Below are positions 42,001 through 55,200 of a DNA stretch of 64,000 nt, one piece after another. The stretch's first letter is position 1, and every line of letters starts with the position of its first letter. Both the position numbers and the translations under genes were made by a program. Source of the DNA: Myxococcus virescens. Its GTDB lineage: Bacteria > Myxococcota > Myxococcia > Myxococcales > Myxococcaceae. The notes under the pieces are model-generated. The model saw only the letters and a program-made list of their open reading frames with translations. It did no database searches and had not been told where the DNA came from. The stretch lies in NCBI RefSeq assembly GCF_900101905.1, contig NZ_FNAJ01000007.1, positions 385,798-449,797 of the forward strand, read 5' to 3'.

Positions 42001-45000
42001 GCTGTTCGAGGCCCCCACCGTGGCGGGCATCTCCGCGCGCATCGAGGCGATGCTCCAGGCGGCGGGCCCCCTGGGTGGCAGGGCGGCATCCGAGGTGATG
42101 TTCCGCATCGACCGCGCGGGTGAGCTGCCGCTGTCCGTGGTGCAGGAACGCGTCTGGCGGATGGAGCAGCTCGACCCGGGCAACCCGTCCCTCAACATGC
42201 CCCTGGCGGTGCGCATCTCAGGCGCGCTGGATGTCCCGATCCTGGAGCGGAGCATCAACGAAGTCATCCGCCGGCATGAGATGCTCCGCGCGACGTACCG
42301 CGTGGACGACGGGCGTGTGCGCCAGCGGTTCTCCGCCGAGGTCCGCATCCAGGTGCCCGTGGTGGACCTGCGTTCCCATGGGGGTGACCGGGAGGCGGAG
42401 GCGCTGCGGCTGGCATTGGACGAGGCGGTGCGGCCGTTCTCCCTGGAGCACGGGCCCATCGTCCGCGCCAGTCTGCTGCGACTGGCGGAGACGGAGCACC
42501 TGATGTTGCTCACGGTGCATCACATCGCCTCGGACACGCTGTCCATGGTGGCTTTCTTTCGTGAGGCCGCGGCGAACTATCAGGCGTTCCTCGCGGGGCA
42601 GCCCGCTCCGCTGCCGGAGCTGGCGGTGCAGTACGTGGACGCGGCGGCCTGGGAGCGCCGATCGCTCGCGGGTGGAACACTGGCGGCCCAGGAGGCGTAC
42701 TGGCGCGAGGTGCTGGCGGACCTGCCTCCGTCATTGGCGCTGGCGGCGGACCGGCCGCGAGGGGCCGACCTGCGGCTGCGTGGTGCCCGCTTCCCGGTGG
42801 CCTTCTCGCGTGAGCTCAGCGCGGCGTTGATGGGCTTCAGTCAGCGCGAGGGAGTGACGCCCTTCATGACGCTGCTGGCGGCCCTGGCGGCGGTGCTCGC
42901 CCGGTACTCAGGGCGCGAGGACATCGTGGTGGGGACGCCGGTGGGCAACCGCGCCCGTGGCGAGCTGGAGCCTCTCATCGGCTTCGTGGCCCATGCGATG
43001 GCGCTGCGCACCGACCTGTCGGGTGACCCGTCGTTCCGAGAGCTGGTGGCGCGTGCTCGTGAGACGACGGTCGGCGCGTCCAGTCACCAGGACGTCCCCT
43101 TCGAGCACCTGCTGCCGTTGGTGGCCTCCGGCAGGGACCCGGCACGCTCGCGGCTGTGTGACGCGGCGCTGGTGCTGCACGCGCACGTCACCACGGCGCC
43201 GCCCTCCGTGGCGGGCCTGGACATGCAGTTGGTGGAGGTGCCGGGAACGCCCGCGCAGTTCGGTGCCACGCTCGGTGAGCTGACGCTGCTGCTGAATGAG
43301 AGCGAGCGCGGCGGCTTCCACGGTTTCATCGAGTACGCCACCGACCTCTACGACGAGCCGCGCATCGCGCGCCTGTCGGCCCACCTCCAGACGTTGCTGG
43401 GGGCGGCCCTCGCGAACCCGGACCTTCGCGTGTCACGGATGCCGCTGGCGGCACCGGAGGAACGGAGCGCCGCTGCGAGGGGACCTGCGTCCTCGGTGCA
43501 GCGCCTCCAGGCCGAGGGCCTCGCGGTTTCCAGCATGTCGCCCGCCGGTGGGCCGTCGAGCATCGGGCATCGAGACTTCGCAGACGCGGCTGTCCAGGCT
43601 CGATTCGCGTCGTGGGTGAAGCGGACACCGGACGCTGTGGCCATCTGCATGGGTGAACGCCGCCTGTCGTGGCGGGAGCTGTCGGAAAGGGCCCGAGGTC
43701 TCGCGGCCCGGTTGAAGCAAGAGGGCGTGGGCAGGGACGTGCCGGTGGCGGTGCGCGTCACGCCATCCGTGGAGTCGGTCATCGCGCTTTGGGGCGTGCT
43801 GGAGGCGGGAGGCGCGTGTCTGCCCGTGTCGGCCGGTGAGGTCGCGGAGCTGGCGTCCCTGCTGCCCGCGCAAGGACCTCGGTTGTTGCTGGTTCCTCGG
43901 ACGGAGGACGTGCCGTCGTTGCCGAAGGGACTCCGCGCCGTCGCGGTGGACTCCGTCGATTCGAGCGCGGATGCGATGGAGCCCGTGCCCGGGGAGCGGC
44001 TGGCCTTCATCGTTCCGGCGCCCGAAGCGCTGGGAGGACACGGCCGGGTCATGCTGAGCCACCGCAACGTGGCGCACGTGTTGGCCTCACTGGATGCCCG
44101 GACGGGCGCGGGCGAGGGGGGCGTGTGGTTGGCGGTGGGTGGTCCTTCGGCTGACCCGTCGGGACTGGACCTGCTGTGGGCACTGGCGCGTGGGATGCGC
44201 GTCGTCCTTCCACCCGAGCAGCTCGCCGCGCGCTTCGCTGTCCTGGGCCGGAAGCCGGACACCCGGCGGCCTCTCGACTTCAGTCTTTCGTACTTCGCCA
44301 ACGATGAGGACTCGCTGGGCGACGAGAAGTACGAGCTGCTCCTCGAAGGCGCGAAGTTCGCGGACGCACATGGCTTCTCCGCGGTCTGGACGCCGGAGCG
44401 GCGCTTCCACTCCTTCGGTGGATTGTATCCACAGCCTTCGGTGGTCGGCGGCGCGCTGGCGATGCTCACGCGGCGCGTGCAGATTCGCGCGGGCAGCGTG
44501 GTGTTGCCGCTCCATGACCCCATCGAAGTCGCCGAGCAGTGGTCCGTGGTGGACAACCTGTCCCGTGGGCGCGTGGGGCTTTCATTCGCCACGGGGTGGC
44601 ACGCGAACGACTTCTCGCTCTCACCGGGGACCTTCGACCGGCGGCGCGAGGTGCTCATTGAACGCCTGGAGGAAGTGCGGCGGCTGTGGCGCGGCGGCAC
44701 GGTGCTGCGGCGCAACGGCGCGGGCAACGAAGTGGAGCTGGCGCTGCGCCCCAAGCCGAAGCAGGCGGAGCTGCCGGTCTGGCTGACGTCCACGGGCAAC
44801 CCGGAGACGTTCCGGAAGGCCGGTGAGGTGGGGGCGGGCATCCTCACCAACGTGCTGGGACTGGGCTCCAACCTGGACGAGCTGGCGACGAAGGTGGCGC
44901 TGTACCGCGAGACGTACCGCAAGGCGGGACACGGCTCAGGCCAGGGGCACGTCACGTTGATGCTCCACACCTTCCTTGGCCAGGACCTGGACGAGGTGCG

Positions 45001-48000
45001 CGAGGCCGTGCGCGAGCCGCTGCTGCGGTACTTCCGCAGCTCGGTGGACGTGTTCGCCAACCTGGTGGCCAGCCAGGGCCTTCAGGTGGACGTGCGCGGC
45101 CTCACGCCAGAGGACGTGGAGGCGATGCTCGCCCAGGGGGTGGAGCACTACATCAAGGAAGGTGGCCTCTTCGGCTCGGTGGAGGACTGCGTGCGCGTGG
45201 TGGAGCGCGTGCGCGCCCTGGACGTGGACGAGATTGCCTGCCTCGTCGACTTCGGCGTGGCGCTGGAGCCGATGATGTCCAGCCTCCGCTTGCTGGACGT
45301 GGTGCGTCAGCGCAGTCAGGTGCAGGCGCTGCCCGCGGATGCGGTGCTGGCCGAAGGCGATGCTGGATTCGGCGCACTGCTGTCGCTGGTGCAAGACGAG
45401 GGCGTCACCACGCTGCGCTGCGCGCCGTCGCAGGCGCGTGCCCTGGCGGAGCTTCCTGGCGCCGAGGCGGCGCTGGGGAGCGTTCGTCTCTGGGTGCTCG
45501 GAGGCGAGCCGCAGGACCTCACCAGCTCGGCGCGGCACGTGGCGGTGGCGTCCTCCTTGGTGGGCGCGGCGTGGCCGTCTCCCGCTTCGGCGCCCGTGTA
45601 TGTACGGGATGCGTCCGGCGAGCCGGTGCCGGTTGGCGTGGTGGGAGAGCTGGCCCTGGGCGGCGCGGCGGTTCCGCTGGGCTTCTGGAATGACCCGGAG
45701 GCCACGCGGGCGCGCTTCATCTCCGTTCCCAGGTCGGATGAGCGCTTCTTTGTGACGGGCCAGCGTGCTCGTTTCCGCGATGCCGGCGAAGTGGAGTGCG
45801 TGGCCCCCGCGCGTGCGACAAAGGCGCGGCGTCCTACCTCGCAGCCCGCCCGTGGCACCGTGGGCACCAGGCCCCCCACGCAGCAGACGGTGAGCGCGGA
45901 GGTTTCCTCGGCGACGGCCACACCCGTGGTGCGAGTGGGGCGGGACAAGCCGCTGCCGCTGTCCTTCCCGCAGCAGCGCATCTGGTACCTTCACCAGTTG
46001 GACCCGGCGGGCATCGCGTACAACAACACCGTCACCCTGCGTCTCGATGGCGCGGTGGACGAAGCCCTCTTGGAGGCCGCGCTGAACGCGCTGGTCCGCC
46101 GGCATGAAGTCCTGCGCACGACCTTCGCGCTCGAAGACGGCGGTGCGTACCAGGTGATCGCCGACGCCATGCCCCTGGTGCTGGAGCGGCTGGAAGCCCG
46201 AGGCAGCACGCTGGAGGCGCGGGAGGAAGACGCGCTGAAGCAGGCCCTGACCGAGGCGCGCAAGCCCTTCGACTTGATGCACGGCCCGGTGATGCGAGCC
46301 GTGCTGATTCGCATCAGCGAGGCCGTGTCCGTGCTGCACCTCACGCTGCACCACATCGCCTCGGACGGATGGTCTGGAGGGGTGCTCTTCCGCGAGCTGG
46401 TGGCGGGCTACGAAGCGCTCGCGGCGGGCCAGCCGTCGCCGCTGCCGGAGCTCCCGATTCAGTACGCGGACTACGCTGTGTGGCAGCGCGGCTGGCTGGA
46501 GGGGCCGGGCATGGAGGCCCAGCTCGCGTACTGGAAGAAGCAGCTCGCGGGCGCGCAGGTGTTGGAGCTGCCAACGGACCGTCCCCGTCCCGCGCGCTGG
46601 ACGGGCCGGGGGGGCCGTCTCCAGGTCTCCGTGGACAAGCCCGTGATGGACGCGGTGTGGGCCGTGGGCCGGCGCGAGGGCGCCACGCCCTTCATGGTGC
46701 TGACGGCGGCGTTCCAGACGCTGCTGCACCGGTACTCCGGGCAGGACGACATCATCGTCGGCACGTCCGCTGCGGGCCGCAACCGTCCGGAGCTGGAAGG
46801 GCTCATCGGCTGCTTCCTGAACACGCTCGCCATCCGAGGCGACCTGTCGGGAGCCCCCACCGTCGTGGAGCTGCTGCGCCGGGTGAAGGTGGCGTCGATT
46901 GGCGCGTATGCCCATCAGGAGATTCCGTTCGAGCGGCTGGTGGACGAGCTGCGCGTGCCGAGAGATCCGAGCCGCATGCCGCTGGTCCAGGCGATGCTCA
47001 CGTTCCACAACACGCCGCCCGTCGAGGTCCGAACGCCAGGGCTGGGCGTGAAGATGGTGGAGCTGGACATTGGTGCCACCAAGGTGGACCTGTCACTGGA
47101 GTTGCGTGAGACGCCGCGGGGCCTCACGGGCGCCTTGGAGTACCCAGCGGATCTGTTCGACCGGTCCACGGTGGCGTTGCTGTGGGAGCGCTTCGTCCGG
47201 CTGCTCCAGGGCATCGCCGCGAATCCGTCGCAGCGCGTGTCGGAGTTGCCGCTGCTGTCCGACGCGGAGCGCCAGCGGATGCTGGTGGAGTGGAACGACA
47301 CCCGCGAGCCCTTCGCGGCGGACGCGACGCTGCATGGCTTGTTCGAGGCGCAGGCCGCCCGGACGCCGGACGCGGTGGCGGTGGTGGCCGAGGGCCAGCA
47401 ACTCACGTACGCGGAGCTGGAGGAACAGGCCAACCAGCTCGCGCACCACCTGCGCACGCTGGGCGTGGGTCCCGAGGTCCGCGTGGGGCTGTGCGTGGAG
47501 CGCTCCGTGGAGCGGGTGGTGGGGCTCCTGGGCGTGCTGAAGGCCGGCGGCGCGTTCGTCCCCTTGGACCCTGAGTACCCCACGGCTCGGTTGACGCACA
47601 TGATGCGGGACGCCCGTCTGTCCGTGGTGGTGACGATGGATGACATCGCGGACGTGCTCCCCGCGGGCGGCGAGCTGCTCGTCGCGCTGGACGGCGACGC
47701 GCGCCATCTCGCGCGCAACCCGTCGGAGCCACCTCGCGTGGGTTCGTTGCCGGAGCATCTGGCATACGTCATCTACACGTCCGGCTCCACGGGCACTCCG
47801 AAGGGCGTGCTGGTGCCGCATCAGGGCCTCTGCAACACCCTGGGCACCATCATCCGGGCGCATGACGTGCGGCCAGGGCGGCGTGTGCTCCAGGCGGCGG
47901 CGCTCGGGTTCGACGCGTCCGTCCTGGAGGTGTTGTCCACGCTGGTGGCTGGGGCGGAGCTGCACCTGGCGCCGCGCGAGTCGCTGTTGCCGGGAGAGCC

Positions 48001-51000
48001 GCTGCGCGGGCTGCTGGAGTCGCGGGGCATCACCACGGTGACGCTCACGCCTTCGTCCCTGTCGCAGTTGGAGCCGGAGGGCCTTCCCTTGCTGGAGACG
48101 GTCATCTCCGCAGGAGAAGCCTGCTCGCCGGAGCTGGCGCGGCGATGGAAGCCGGGGCGGCGACTGCTCAACGGCTACGGGCCCACGGAGGCGTCCGTCT
48201 GCGCGACGCTCTCCACCGAGCTGGACGTGGAGCGCCCGGACATCGGCCGTCCCGTCGCGAACATGCGTGCGTACGTGCTGGACGCGCGGGGGCAGCCCGT
48301 GCCTCCGGGCGTGCCGGGCGAGCTGTACCTGGGCGGGCCGGGTGTGGCGCGTGGCTACCTGGGAAGGCCGGAGCTGACGGCGGAGCGCTTCGTCCCGGAT
48401 GCATTCTCGGGAGAGGCGGGGGCGCGGCTGTACCGCACGGGCGACCGGGTCCGTTTCCTCGCGGACGGTCGCATGGAGTACCTGGGCCGCACCGACTTCC
48501 AGGTGAAGCTGCGCGGCTTCCGCATCGAGCTGGGCGAAGTGGAGGCGGTGCTGCGCCAGTACCCCGAGGTGCGTGACGCGGTGGCCCTCGTGCGCGAGGA
48601 CACGCCGGGAGCGCGGAGGCTGGTGGGGTACGTCGTGCAAGCCGCCGAGCTGGATGCATCGGCGCTGCGCTCATTCATGAAGGAACGGTTACCCGACCAT
48701 CTGGTGCCCGCTGCCTTCGTCGCGCTGGACGCGCTTCCGCTGTCACCTGGCGGGAAGGTGGACCGGGCGGCGTTGCCGGCTCCGGACGCCGCGCGCGGAG
48801 GCAACGCGAAGGTGTTCACCGAGCCGCGCACGGAAGCGGAGAAGGCATTGGCCGCGCTCTGGGCGCAGGTACTGGGCGTGGAGCGCGTGGGCCTGCACGA
48901 CAACTTCTTTGAGCTGGGCGGCGACTCCATCCTGGGCATCCAGATTGTCTCCCGGGCCAAGGCCCTGGGGCTGGAGTTGGAGCCGGCCATGCTCTTTGAG
49001 CGGCAGACGCTCGTGGAACTGGCGGCCGCCGCCGGGACGGCGAAGGCAGGCACGGCGGAGCAGGGGCTGGTGGAGGGGCCCGTGCCGCTGACGCCCATGC
49101 AGCGCATCTTCTTCGACGAGTGGGCGTTGCCTCAGCCGCACCACTACAACCTGGCCGCGGTGCTGGAGGTGCGCCGCCCGGTGGATGCCGCGCTGCTGGA
49201 GGAGGCGTTGCGGACGCTGGTGTCGCACCATGATGCGCTCCGGCTGCGCTTCACGCGGGCGCCGGAAGGCTGGCGTCAGTCCATCGCGGGCGTGCCCGAG
49301 CGAGTGCCCGTGAGGCGCGTGGACCTGTCTTCCCTGCTGGAGGCGGAGCAGGGCGCCGCATTGGAGTCCGTGGGCGCGGAGGTCCATCAGAGCCTGGACC
49401 TGGGCGAGGGGCTGCTGCTGCGCGCGGCCTTGTTCGAGCGGGGCGCGGGCCGGACGTCCCGGCTGCTGCTGGTGGTGCACCACCTGGCAGTGGACGGTGT
49501 ATCGCTCCGTCCGTTGCTGGAGGACCTGGAGACCGCGTACTCGCAGCTGGAGCGAGGCGCTTCGGTGTCGCTGCCGCCGAAGACGACGTCCTTCAAGGCG
49601 TGGGCGGAGCGGCTGTTGTCGCACGCTCGGACGGACGAGGTGGCGCGCGAGCTGCCGCTCTGGAAGGCCTCGCGTGATGTCCCCTCGCTCCCTGTGGACC
49701 TGCGAGGAGGCGACGACACGGCGGGCTCGGAAGCGCTGGTGACGGTGACGCTGGGCGTGGACGAAACGAAGGCGTTGGTGGGCGAAGTGCCCCTGGCGTA
49801 CCGGGCGCGCGTGGATGAGGTGCTGCTCACGGCGGTGGCACGCGCGGTGTCCCGCTGGACGGGAAGCCGCAACGTGCGGCTGGAGCTGGAGGGACACGGG
49901 CGTGAGGCCCTCTTCGGTGACGTGGACCTGTCTCGCACCGTGGGCTGGTTCACCAGCACCTTCCCGCTGGAGGTGGAGTTGCCGGAGGCAGGCAGTCCAG
50001 GAGACGCGCTCCGGACGCTGCGGGATGCGCGGCGGCGGTTGCCGGTGAATGGCATGGGCTACGGCTTGCTGCGCTACCTGCGCGAAGACACGGCCCAGAC
50101 GCTGCGCGCCGCGCCACGCGCGGAGGTGGGGTTCAACTACCTGGGCCAGCTCGACGCGGCGGCTCGGGGGGCGGAGCGCTTCGCCCTCACGGAGGAGCCG
50201 AGCGGCGCGTGGCATGGCGCGGGAGGCCGCCGGCCGCACCGTCTCGAGGTGAATGCCGTGGTGTCCGAGGGCCGGCTGAAGGTGGCCTGGGCCTACAGCA
50301 CGCGCGTCCACCAGCGGGCGACCATCGAAGCCGTGGCTGACGACTTCCTGTCGTCGCTGCGTGAGCTGATGGAGGGCCGGAGTACGCCGGACGCGGCGCG
50401 CCGTTCGCCTGGGGACTTCCCGCTCGCGCGCCTCTCGTCCTCCTCCTTGGACCGCTTGCTACGGCAGTTCCCGGCCGTGGAGGACGTGTACCCGCTCACG
50501 TCACTTCAGCAGGGCATGCTGTTCCATGTCGCGCTTGCGCCCCAAGGCTCGGGGGTCTTCCATGAGCAGTTGGCGTGGACGTCACGCGGGAACGTGGATG
50601 CTGCCGCGCTGCGACGGGCGTGGGCGGTGGTCATCGCTCGCAACGCGGTCCTGCGAACGTCCTTCATCCACGAGGGACTGCCGGAGCCGCTCCAGGTGGT
50701 CCATGCCAAGGCGGACCTGCCCTGGACGGAACACGACCTGCGCGGTGTTCCCGCCGAGGAGCAGCGCGCCCGGCTCGACGCGCTGGTCCGTGAGGACCGT
50801 GCCCGTGGCTTCGACCTGGCGCCCGCGCCCCTGGCCCGGATGGAGGTGGTCCGCCTGGCCGAGCAGGAGTACCGCTTCCTCTGGAGCCACCACCATCTGG
50901 TGATGGACGGGTGGGGCGTGGGCGTGATGTTGCAGGAGGTCTTTGCCTGCTACGCGGCGCTGACGCAGGGGCTCGACGCGGCGTTGCCTCGTCCCGCGGC

Positions 51001-52216
51001 CTGGCGCGACTACATGGCCTGGTTGCAGCGGCAGGACTTGTCTCGTGCCGAGGCGTTCTGGCGCGAGGAGCTCGCGGGCTTCACCACACCCACGCCGCTC
51101 CCCGGCGCCCGGAACGCCGCGCCCGGGATGGAGGCCGCCGTCACGGGTGAGGAGATTCTGTGGCTGTCGCAAGAAGCCACAGCCGCGCTTCAATCCTTCG
51201 CACGGCGCAACGCGGTGACGCTCAACACGCTGACGCAGGGCGCGTGGGCGCTGCTCCTCGGGCGCCATGCGGGGCAGGAGGACGTCGTCTTCGGAGCCAC
51301 GGTCTCCGGGCGTCCCGTGGACCTGCCGGACGCCGAGTCCATGGTGGGCTTTTTCATCAACTCGCTGCCTATCCGCGTGGAGCTGTCTGTCGACGCGCTG
51401 GTGGTGTCCTGGCTGCAGAAGCTCCAGGCACGGCAGCTGGAGATGCGGAAGTACGAGCACAGTCCGCTGGTCCAGGTGAAGGGCTGGAGCGACATGCCTC
51501 GGGGCCTGCCGCTTTTCGAGAGCCTGCTCATCTTCGAGAACTATCCGCTCGACACCTCGCTGGGGCAGGGCGTGCCGGGGCTGGAGGTGGTGGACGTGGA
51601 GAGCCGTGAGCAGGGCAACCACCCGCTCATTGCCTATGTGGTTCCCGGTGACAGGCTGCGCTTGAGCCTGGCCTACGCTCCCGAGCTGCATGGCTCGGAC
51701 GTGGTGGCTGAGTTGCTGGAGCACTGGCGCATTCTGCTGGAGGCACTGGCCTCAGGCGTGGAGCGGCTCGCCGACGTGACATTGCCGGGAGACGCCAAGC
51801 GGCTTCAGGCCATGGCCAAGGCGCAGGTGGGCTCCATGGGGCATGCCGCGGAGTACGTCGCTCCCTCGACGCCGGAGGAATTGGCGCTGGCGGGGATCTG
51901 GACGGAGCTGCTCGGCCGGCCGCGCGTTGGCGCTCGGGACGACTTCTTCGCCTTGGGCGGACACGTGGGGATGGCCGCGCGGATTGTGGTGCGCGTGCGT
52001 GAAGCGTTGGGCGTGGAGCTGCCGCTGCCGGCGGTATTCGAGTCGCCCACGCTCGCTGGCATGGCGGAAGTGGTGTCCCGGATGGCGGGCTCGATGAAGC
52101 AGCTCGCGAATGACGCCATCACACCGGCGTCGAGGTCGCTGGACCCGGCCGCGTTGGACCAACTGTCGGACGAGGAACTGGACGCGCTGCTGGACGCGAC
52201 CGAGGTGGAGAGCTGA
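39071..52216 (+). CDS. Hybrid PKS-NRPS with decayed A domain carrying a monooxygenase
   Basis: 4381 residues; ATG at 39071 overlaps the previous stop (ATGGCTGA), so the frame left of it is not used. Order: KS (ACSTG Cys184, His320, His360), AT (GHSFGEY Ser627, HAFH 723, malonyl type), ACP (LGGNSL Ser955), C (HHIASDT, 1150), remnant A domain with luciferase-like monooxygenase (1735-2085), C (HHIASDG, 2427), A (YTSGSTGTPKG 2902, YGPTE about 3036), PCP (Ser3286), epimerase (HHLAVDG 3470, EGHGRE, NYLGQL), C after E (HHHLVMDGW, about 3940), carrier-like domain with GGHVGMA (Val4299 instead of Ser). The intact A pocket reads D-A-L-T-I-A-G-V-C, perhaps aromatic. No A domain precedes the last carrier. 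Acidic tail DQLSDEELDALLD looks like a docking motif. Adds one malonate to the Val-terminated chain, an oxidation, then one D-configured residue (inference). Confidence 0.95.
43600..45810 (+). other. Vestigial adenylation domain with inserted monooxygenase (MOX2)
   Basis: The leading A fragment keeps RTPDAVAI and SWRELSERARG, but the ATP loop YTSGSTGxPKG has decayed to VPAPEALGGHGRVMLSHRN (about residues 1648-1666) and the FDxSxxE core is gone. The monooxygenase part (about 44271-45320) is intact: DFSLSYFANDE, AVWTPERRFHSFGG, RAGSVVLPLHDPIEVAEQW, GLSFATGWHANDF. Behind it YGPTE is missing, YRTGD has become FFVTGQ, and the C-terminal A subdomain and a carrier are absent; a Pro/Thr-rich linker leads straight to the next C domain. 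So the A fold seems kept only as a holder for the oxidase. Confidence 0.85.
51870..52080 (+). other. Carrier-protein domain lacking its phosphopantetheine serine
   Basis: The fold motifs are present (IWTELLG, DDFFALGGH, LPAVFESPTLAGMAE), but the modified serine of GGHSLLA is replaced: GGHVGMA, with GTG (Val4299) at 51965-51967. It follows a condensation domain with an intact HHHLVMDGW and no adenylation domain. It cannot carry a substrate in the normal way. Confidence 0.9.
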
Positions 52217-52219
52217 GCC

Positions 52220-55200
52220 ATGGGGAACGAGACGGACAAGAAGCCCACGCTCACGCGCGAAGAGAAGCTCGCACTGCTCGCGAAGCGGTTGGAGAAGAAG
52301 CCCCGGCCCGCGTTGCCGCTGACGTTCTCCCAGCAGCGGGTGTGGTTCCTGGTGCAGCGCTCACCCGGGCTGCCTGCCTACCACCTGCCGCTGGTCCTGG
52401 AGTTGTCCGGCCGTCTGGATGAGGCCGTGATGGAGCGGAGCTTCCAGGAAGTGGCGCGGCGCCACGAGTCGCTGCGCACGCACTTCGGCGAGGTGTCCGG
52501 CACACCGGTGCAGTTCGTCGATCCCCAAGCACGCCTGCCGTTCACGGTGGAAGGACTGGAAGACGTCCCCGAGGCGGCGCGCGAAGCCGCCGTGCGGCAG
52601 CGCATCCAGCTTGAGCTGGAAACACCGTTCGACCTGTCCCGTGGCCCACTGGCTCGCGGGGTATTGCTGCGCGTGGCGCCGGAGCGCCATGTGCTCCTGG
52701 TGGTGGTGCACCACCTCATCTCCGACCCAAGGTCCATGGGCGTGCTCGCCCACGAGGTGGTGGCGCTCTATGACGCCTTCGCCCAGGGCCTGCCGTCGCC
52801 GCTGCCTGTGTTGCCGCTCCAATATGGGGACTACGCGTCCTGGCAGCGGGGCAAGCTTCGTGGTGACGCGCTCGACGCGCACCTGGAACTCTGGCGCAAG
52901 CGGCTGGAGGGCGCGCCGCATGAGCTGGAGCTGCCCACGGATCGCCCGCGGCGCTCCGCGACCGGACGGGCTGCTCGGCGCAGGGCCTTGTTGCCCGTGC
53001 CATGGGTGGAACGCCTCGAGTCGCTGGCGCAGGCCGAAGGCGCCACGTTGTTCATGGCCGTGCTGGCGGGGCTCCAGGTCCTGCTTTCTCGTTACACCGG
53101 GCAGAAGGACCTGCTCGTTGGCGCCTCGCACACGAACCGGGGCAGGCAGGAGACGAAAGGGCTGGTGGGCCTCTTCGCCGAGCCGCTGGTCCTGCGAGCG
53201 GACCTCTCCGGCCGGCCGGGCTACCGTGAGCTCCTGCGCCGCGCGAAGGCGGACACGGAGGAGGCCTTCGCGAACGCGCATGTTCCTTTCGAACCGCTGC
53301 TGAGTGCACTGGGCGTGGAGCAGGACCCGATGCACGCACCGATGTTCCAGGTGCTCTTGGGGGAAATCGACGCGCCGCCACCGCTTCGCGAGGTGCAGGG
53401 GCTCGACGTGCGCGTGCTCGACGCCGATGTATCGAGCACCGACGTGGACCTGACCCTGATGATGTCCCGAGGCCCTGAGGGCCTTGCGCTGACGGCCCTG
53501 TACAACGCGGAGTTGTACGACGCGGCCACCATCGAGGGACTGCTGGGCCATCTGGAGACGCTGCTCGACGCGGCGGTGACGTCACCCGACCGGCCCGTGG
53601 AGACGCTGGTGATGCTCCCGGTCGAGGAGCGGCACCGCTTGCTGGAGACGTGGAACGGCGCGAACGAGTCCCTGCCTCCGGACGCCTGCGCCCATGCATT
53701 GTTCGAAGCGCAGGTCGCGCGGACACCGGACGCCACTGCCGTGGTGTCCGGCGGCGAGTCCGTGACGTATCGCGAGCTGAACGCGCGGGCGAACCACGTG
53801 GCGGCACACTTGCGAGCGCTCGGCGTGGGCTTGGAGTCCCGGGTGGCAGTGTGCGTGGAGCGCTCAGTCGAGTTGCTGGCGGCGTTGCTGGGGGTGCTCA
53901 AGGCGGGTGGCGCCTACGTGCCACTGGACCCGGAGTACCCAGCGGAGCGGCTGGGCTACATGCTGGAGGACAGCGGTGCTCGCGTGGTCGTGGCACGGCG
54001 GCAGTACCGCGAGAGGCTGGGCGAGGCACCAGGGCGGGTCTGGTTGGACGTAGCGTCGCTCACGCCGGACGCAGCGGGGATGACGTCCGCGCCGACCGCC
54101 GTCGTTCCACCAGAAGCCGCGGCGTACGTGCTCTACACGTCGGGCTCCACGGGCCGGCCGAAGGGCGTGGTGGTGCAACACCGCTCACTTGTGAGCTTCA
54201 TTCGCGCGGAGTGGCAGGTTTGCCCGGTGGAGCCGGGCGATCGGGTGCTCCAGTTCGCGTCCATCAGCTGGGATACCAGCGCGGAGGAGATCTATCCGTG
54301 CCTCACGCGCGGCGGGACGCTGGTACTGCGAACGCCGGAGATGCTGGACGTCCCGGAGGTCTTCCTGGCCCGGTGTGAAGCGGCCGGCATCACCCAGCTC
54401 AACCTGCCCACCGCCTTCTGGCATGAAGTGACGGCGAGCCTGGATGATGGCAAGGCGCGCCTGCCCTCGGGGCTGAAGTGGGTGGTTATCGGTGGCGAGC
54501 GCGCCGTCCCCGCGCGGGTGTCGCAGTGGCGGCAACGCGTGGGCCGCGCGGTGCCTCTGCTGAACACGTACGGCCTCACCGAAGTGACAGCGGTGGCCAC
54601 GGCCGTGGACCTGACCACCGACACCGAGGACTTCGGGCGCGAGGTGGCCATTGGCCGGCCGCTGTCGAATGTCCGCGTCTACGTCCTCGACGGGGAGCTG
54701 GAGCCAGTCCCCGCGGGCGTGGTGGGCGAGCTGTACGTCGGTGGTGAAGGTGTGGCACGCGGGTATCTCGGCCGGCCGGAGCTGACCGCGGAGCGGTTTG
54801 TCCCCGCGCCCCAGGGGGACGGGGCGCGCCTGTACCGCACCGGCGACAAGGCGCGATGGCGGCGGGATGGCGTACTGGAGTACCTGGGCCGGGGTGACTC
54901 GCAGGTGAAGGTGCGCGGTCATCGCATCGAGCCCGGTGAGGTGGAGTCGGCGCTGCTCGGGCAACCGGGCGTGCGCGAGGCGCTGGTCGTGGTGCGCGAG
55001 GACGCACCGGGCGACAAGCGACTGGTGGCCTACGTGGTGCCCCGCGATGGGCGTGTGCTGGAGGGCGGTGAGGTGCGTGCGGGGCTGGAGTCGCGCCTGC
55101 CGCGATTCATGGTGCCGCAGGCGGTGGTGGTGCTGGAGCGACTTCCGCTGCTTCCGAACGGGAAGGTGGACCGAAAGGCGCTGCCAGCGCCGGAGGCGGC

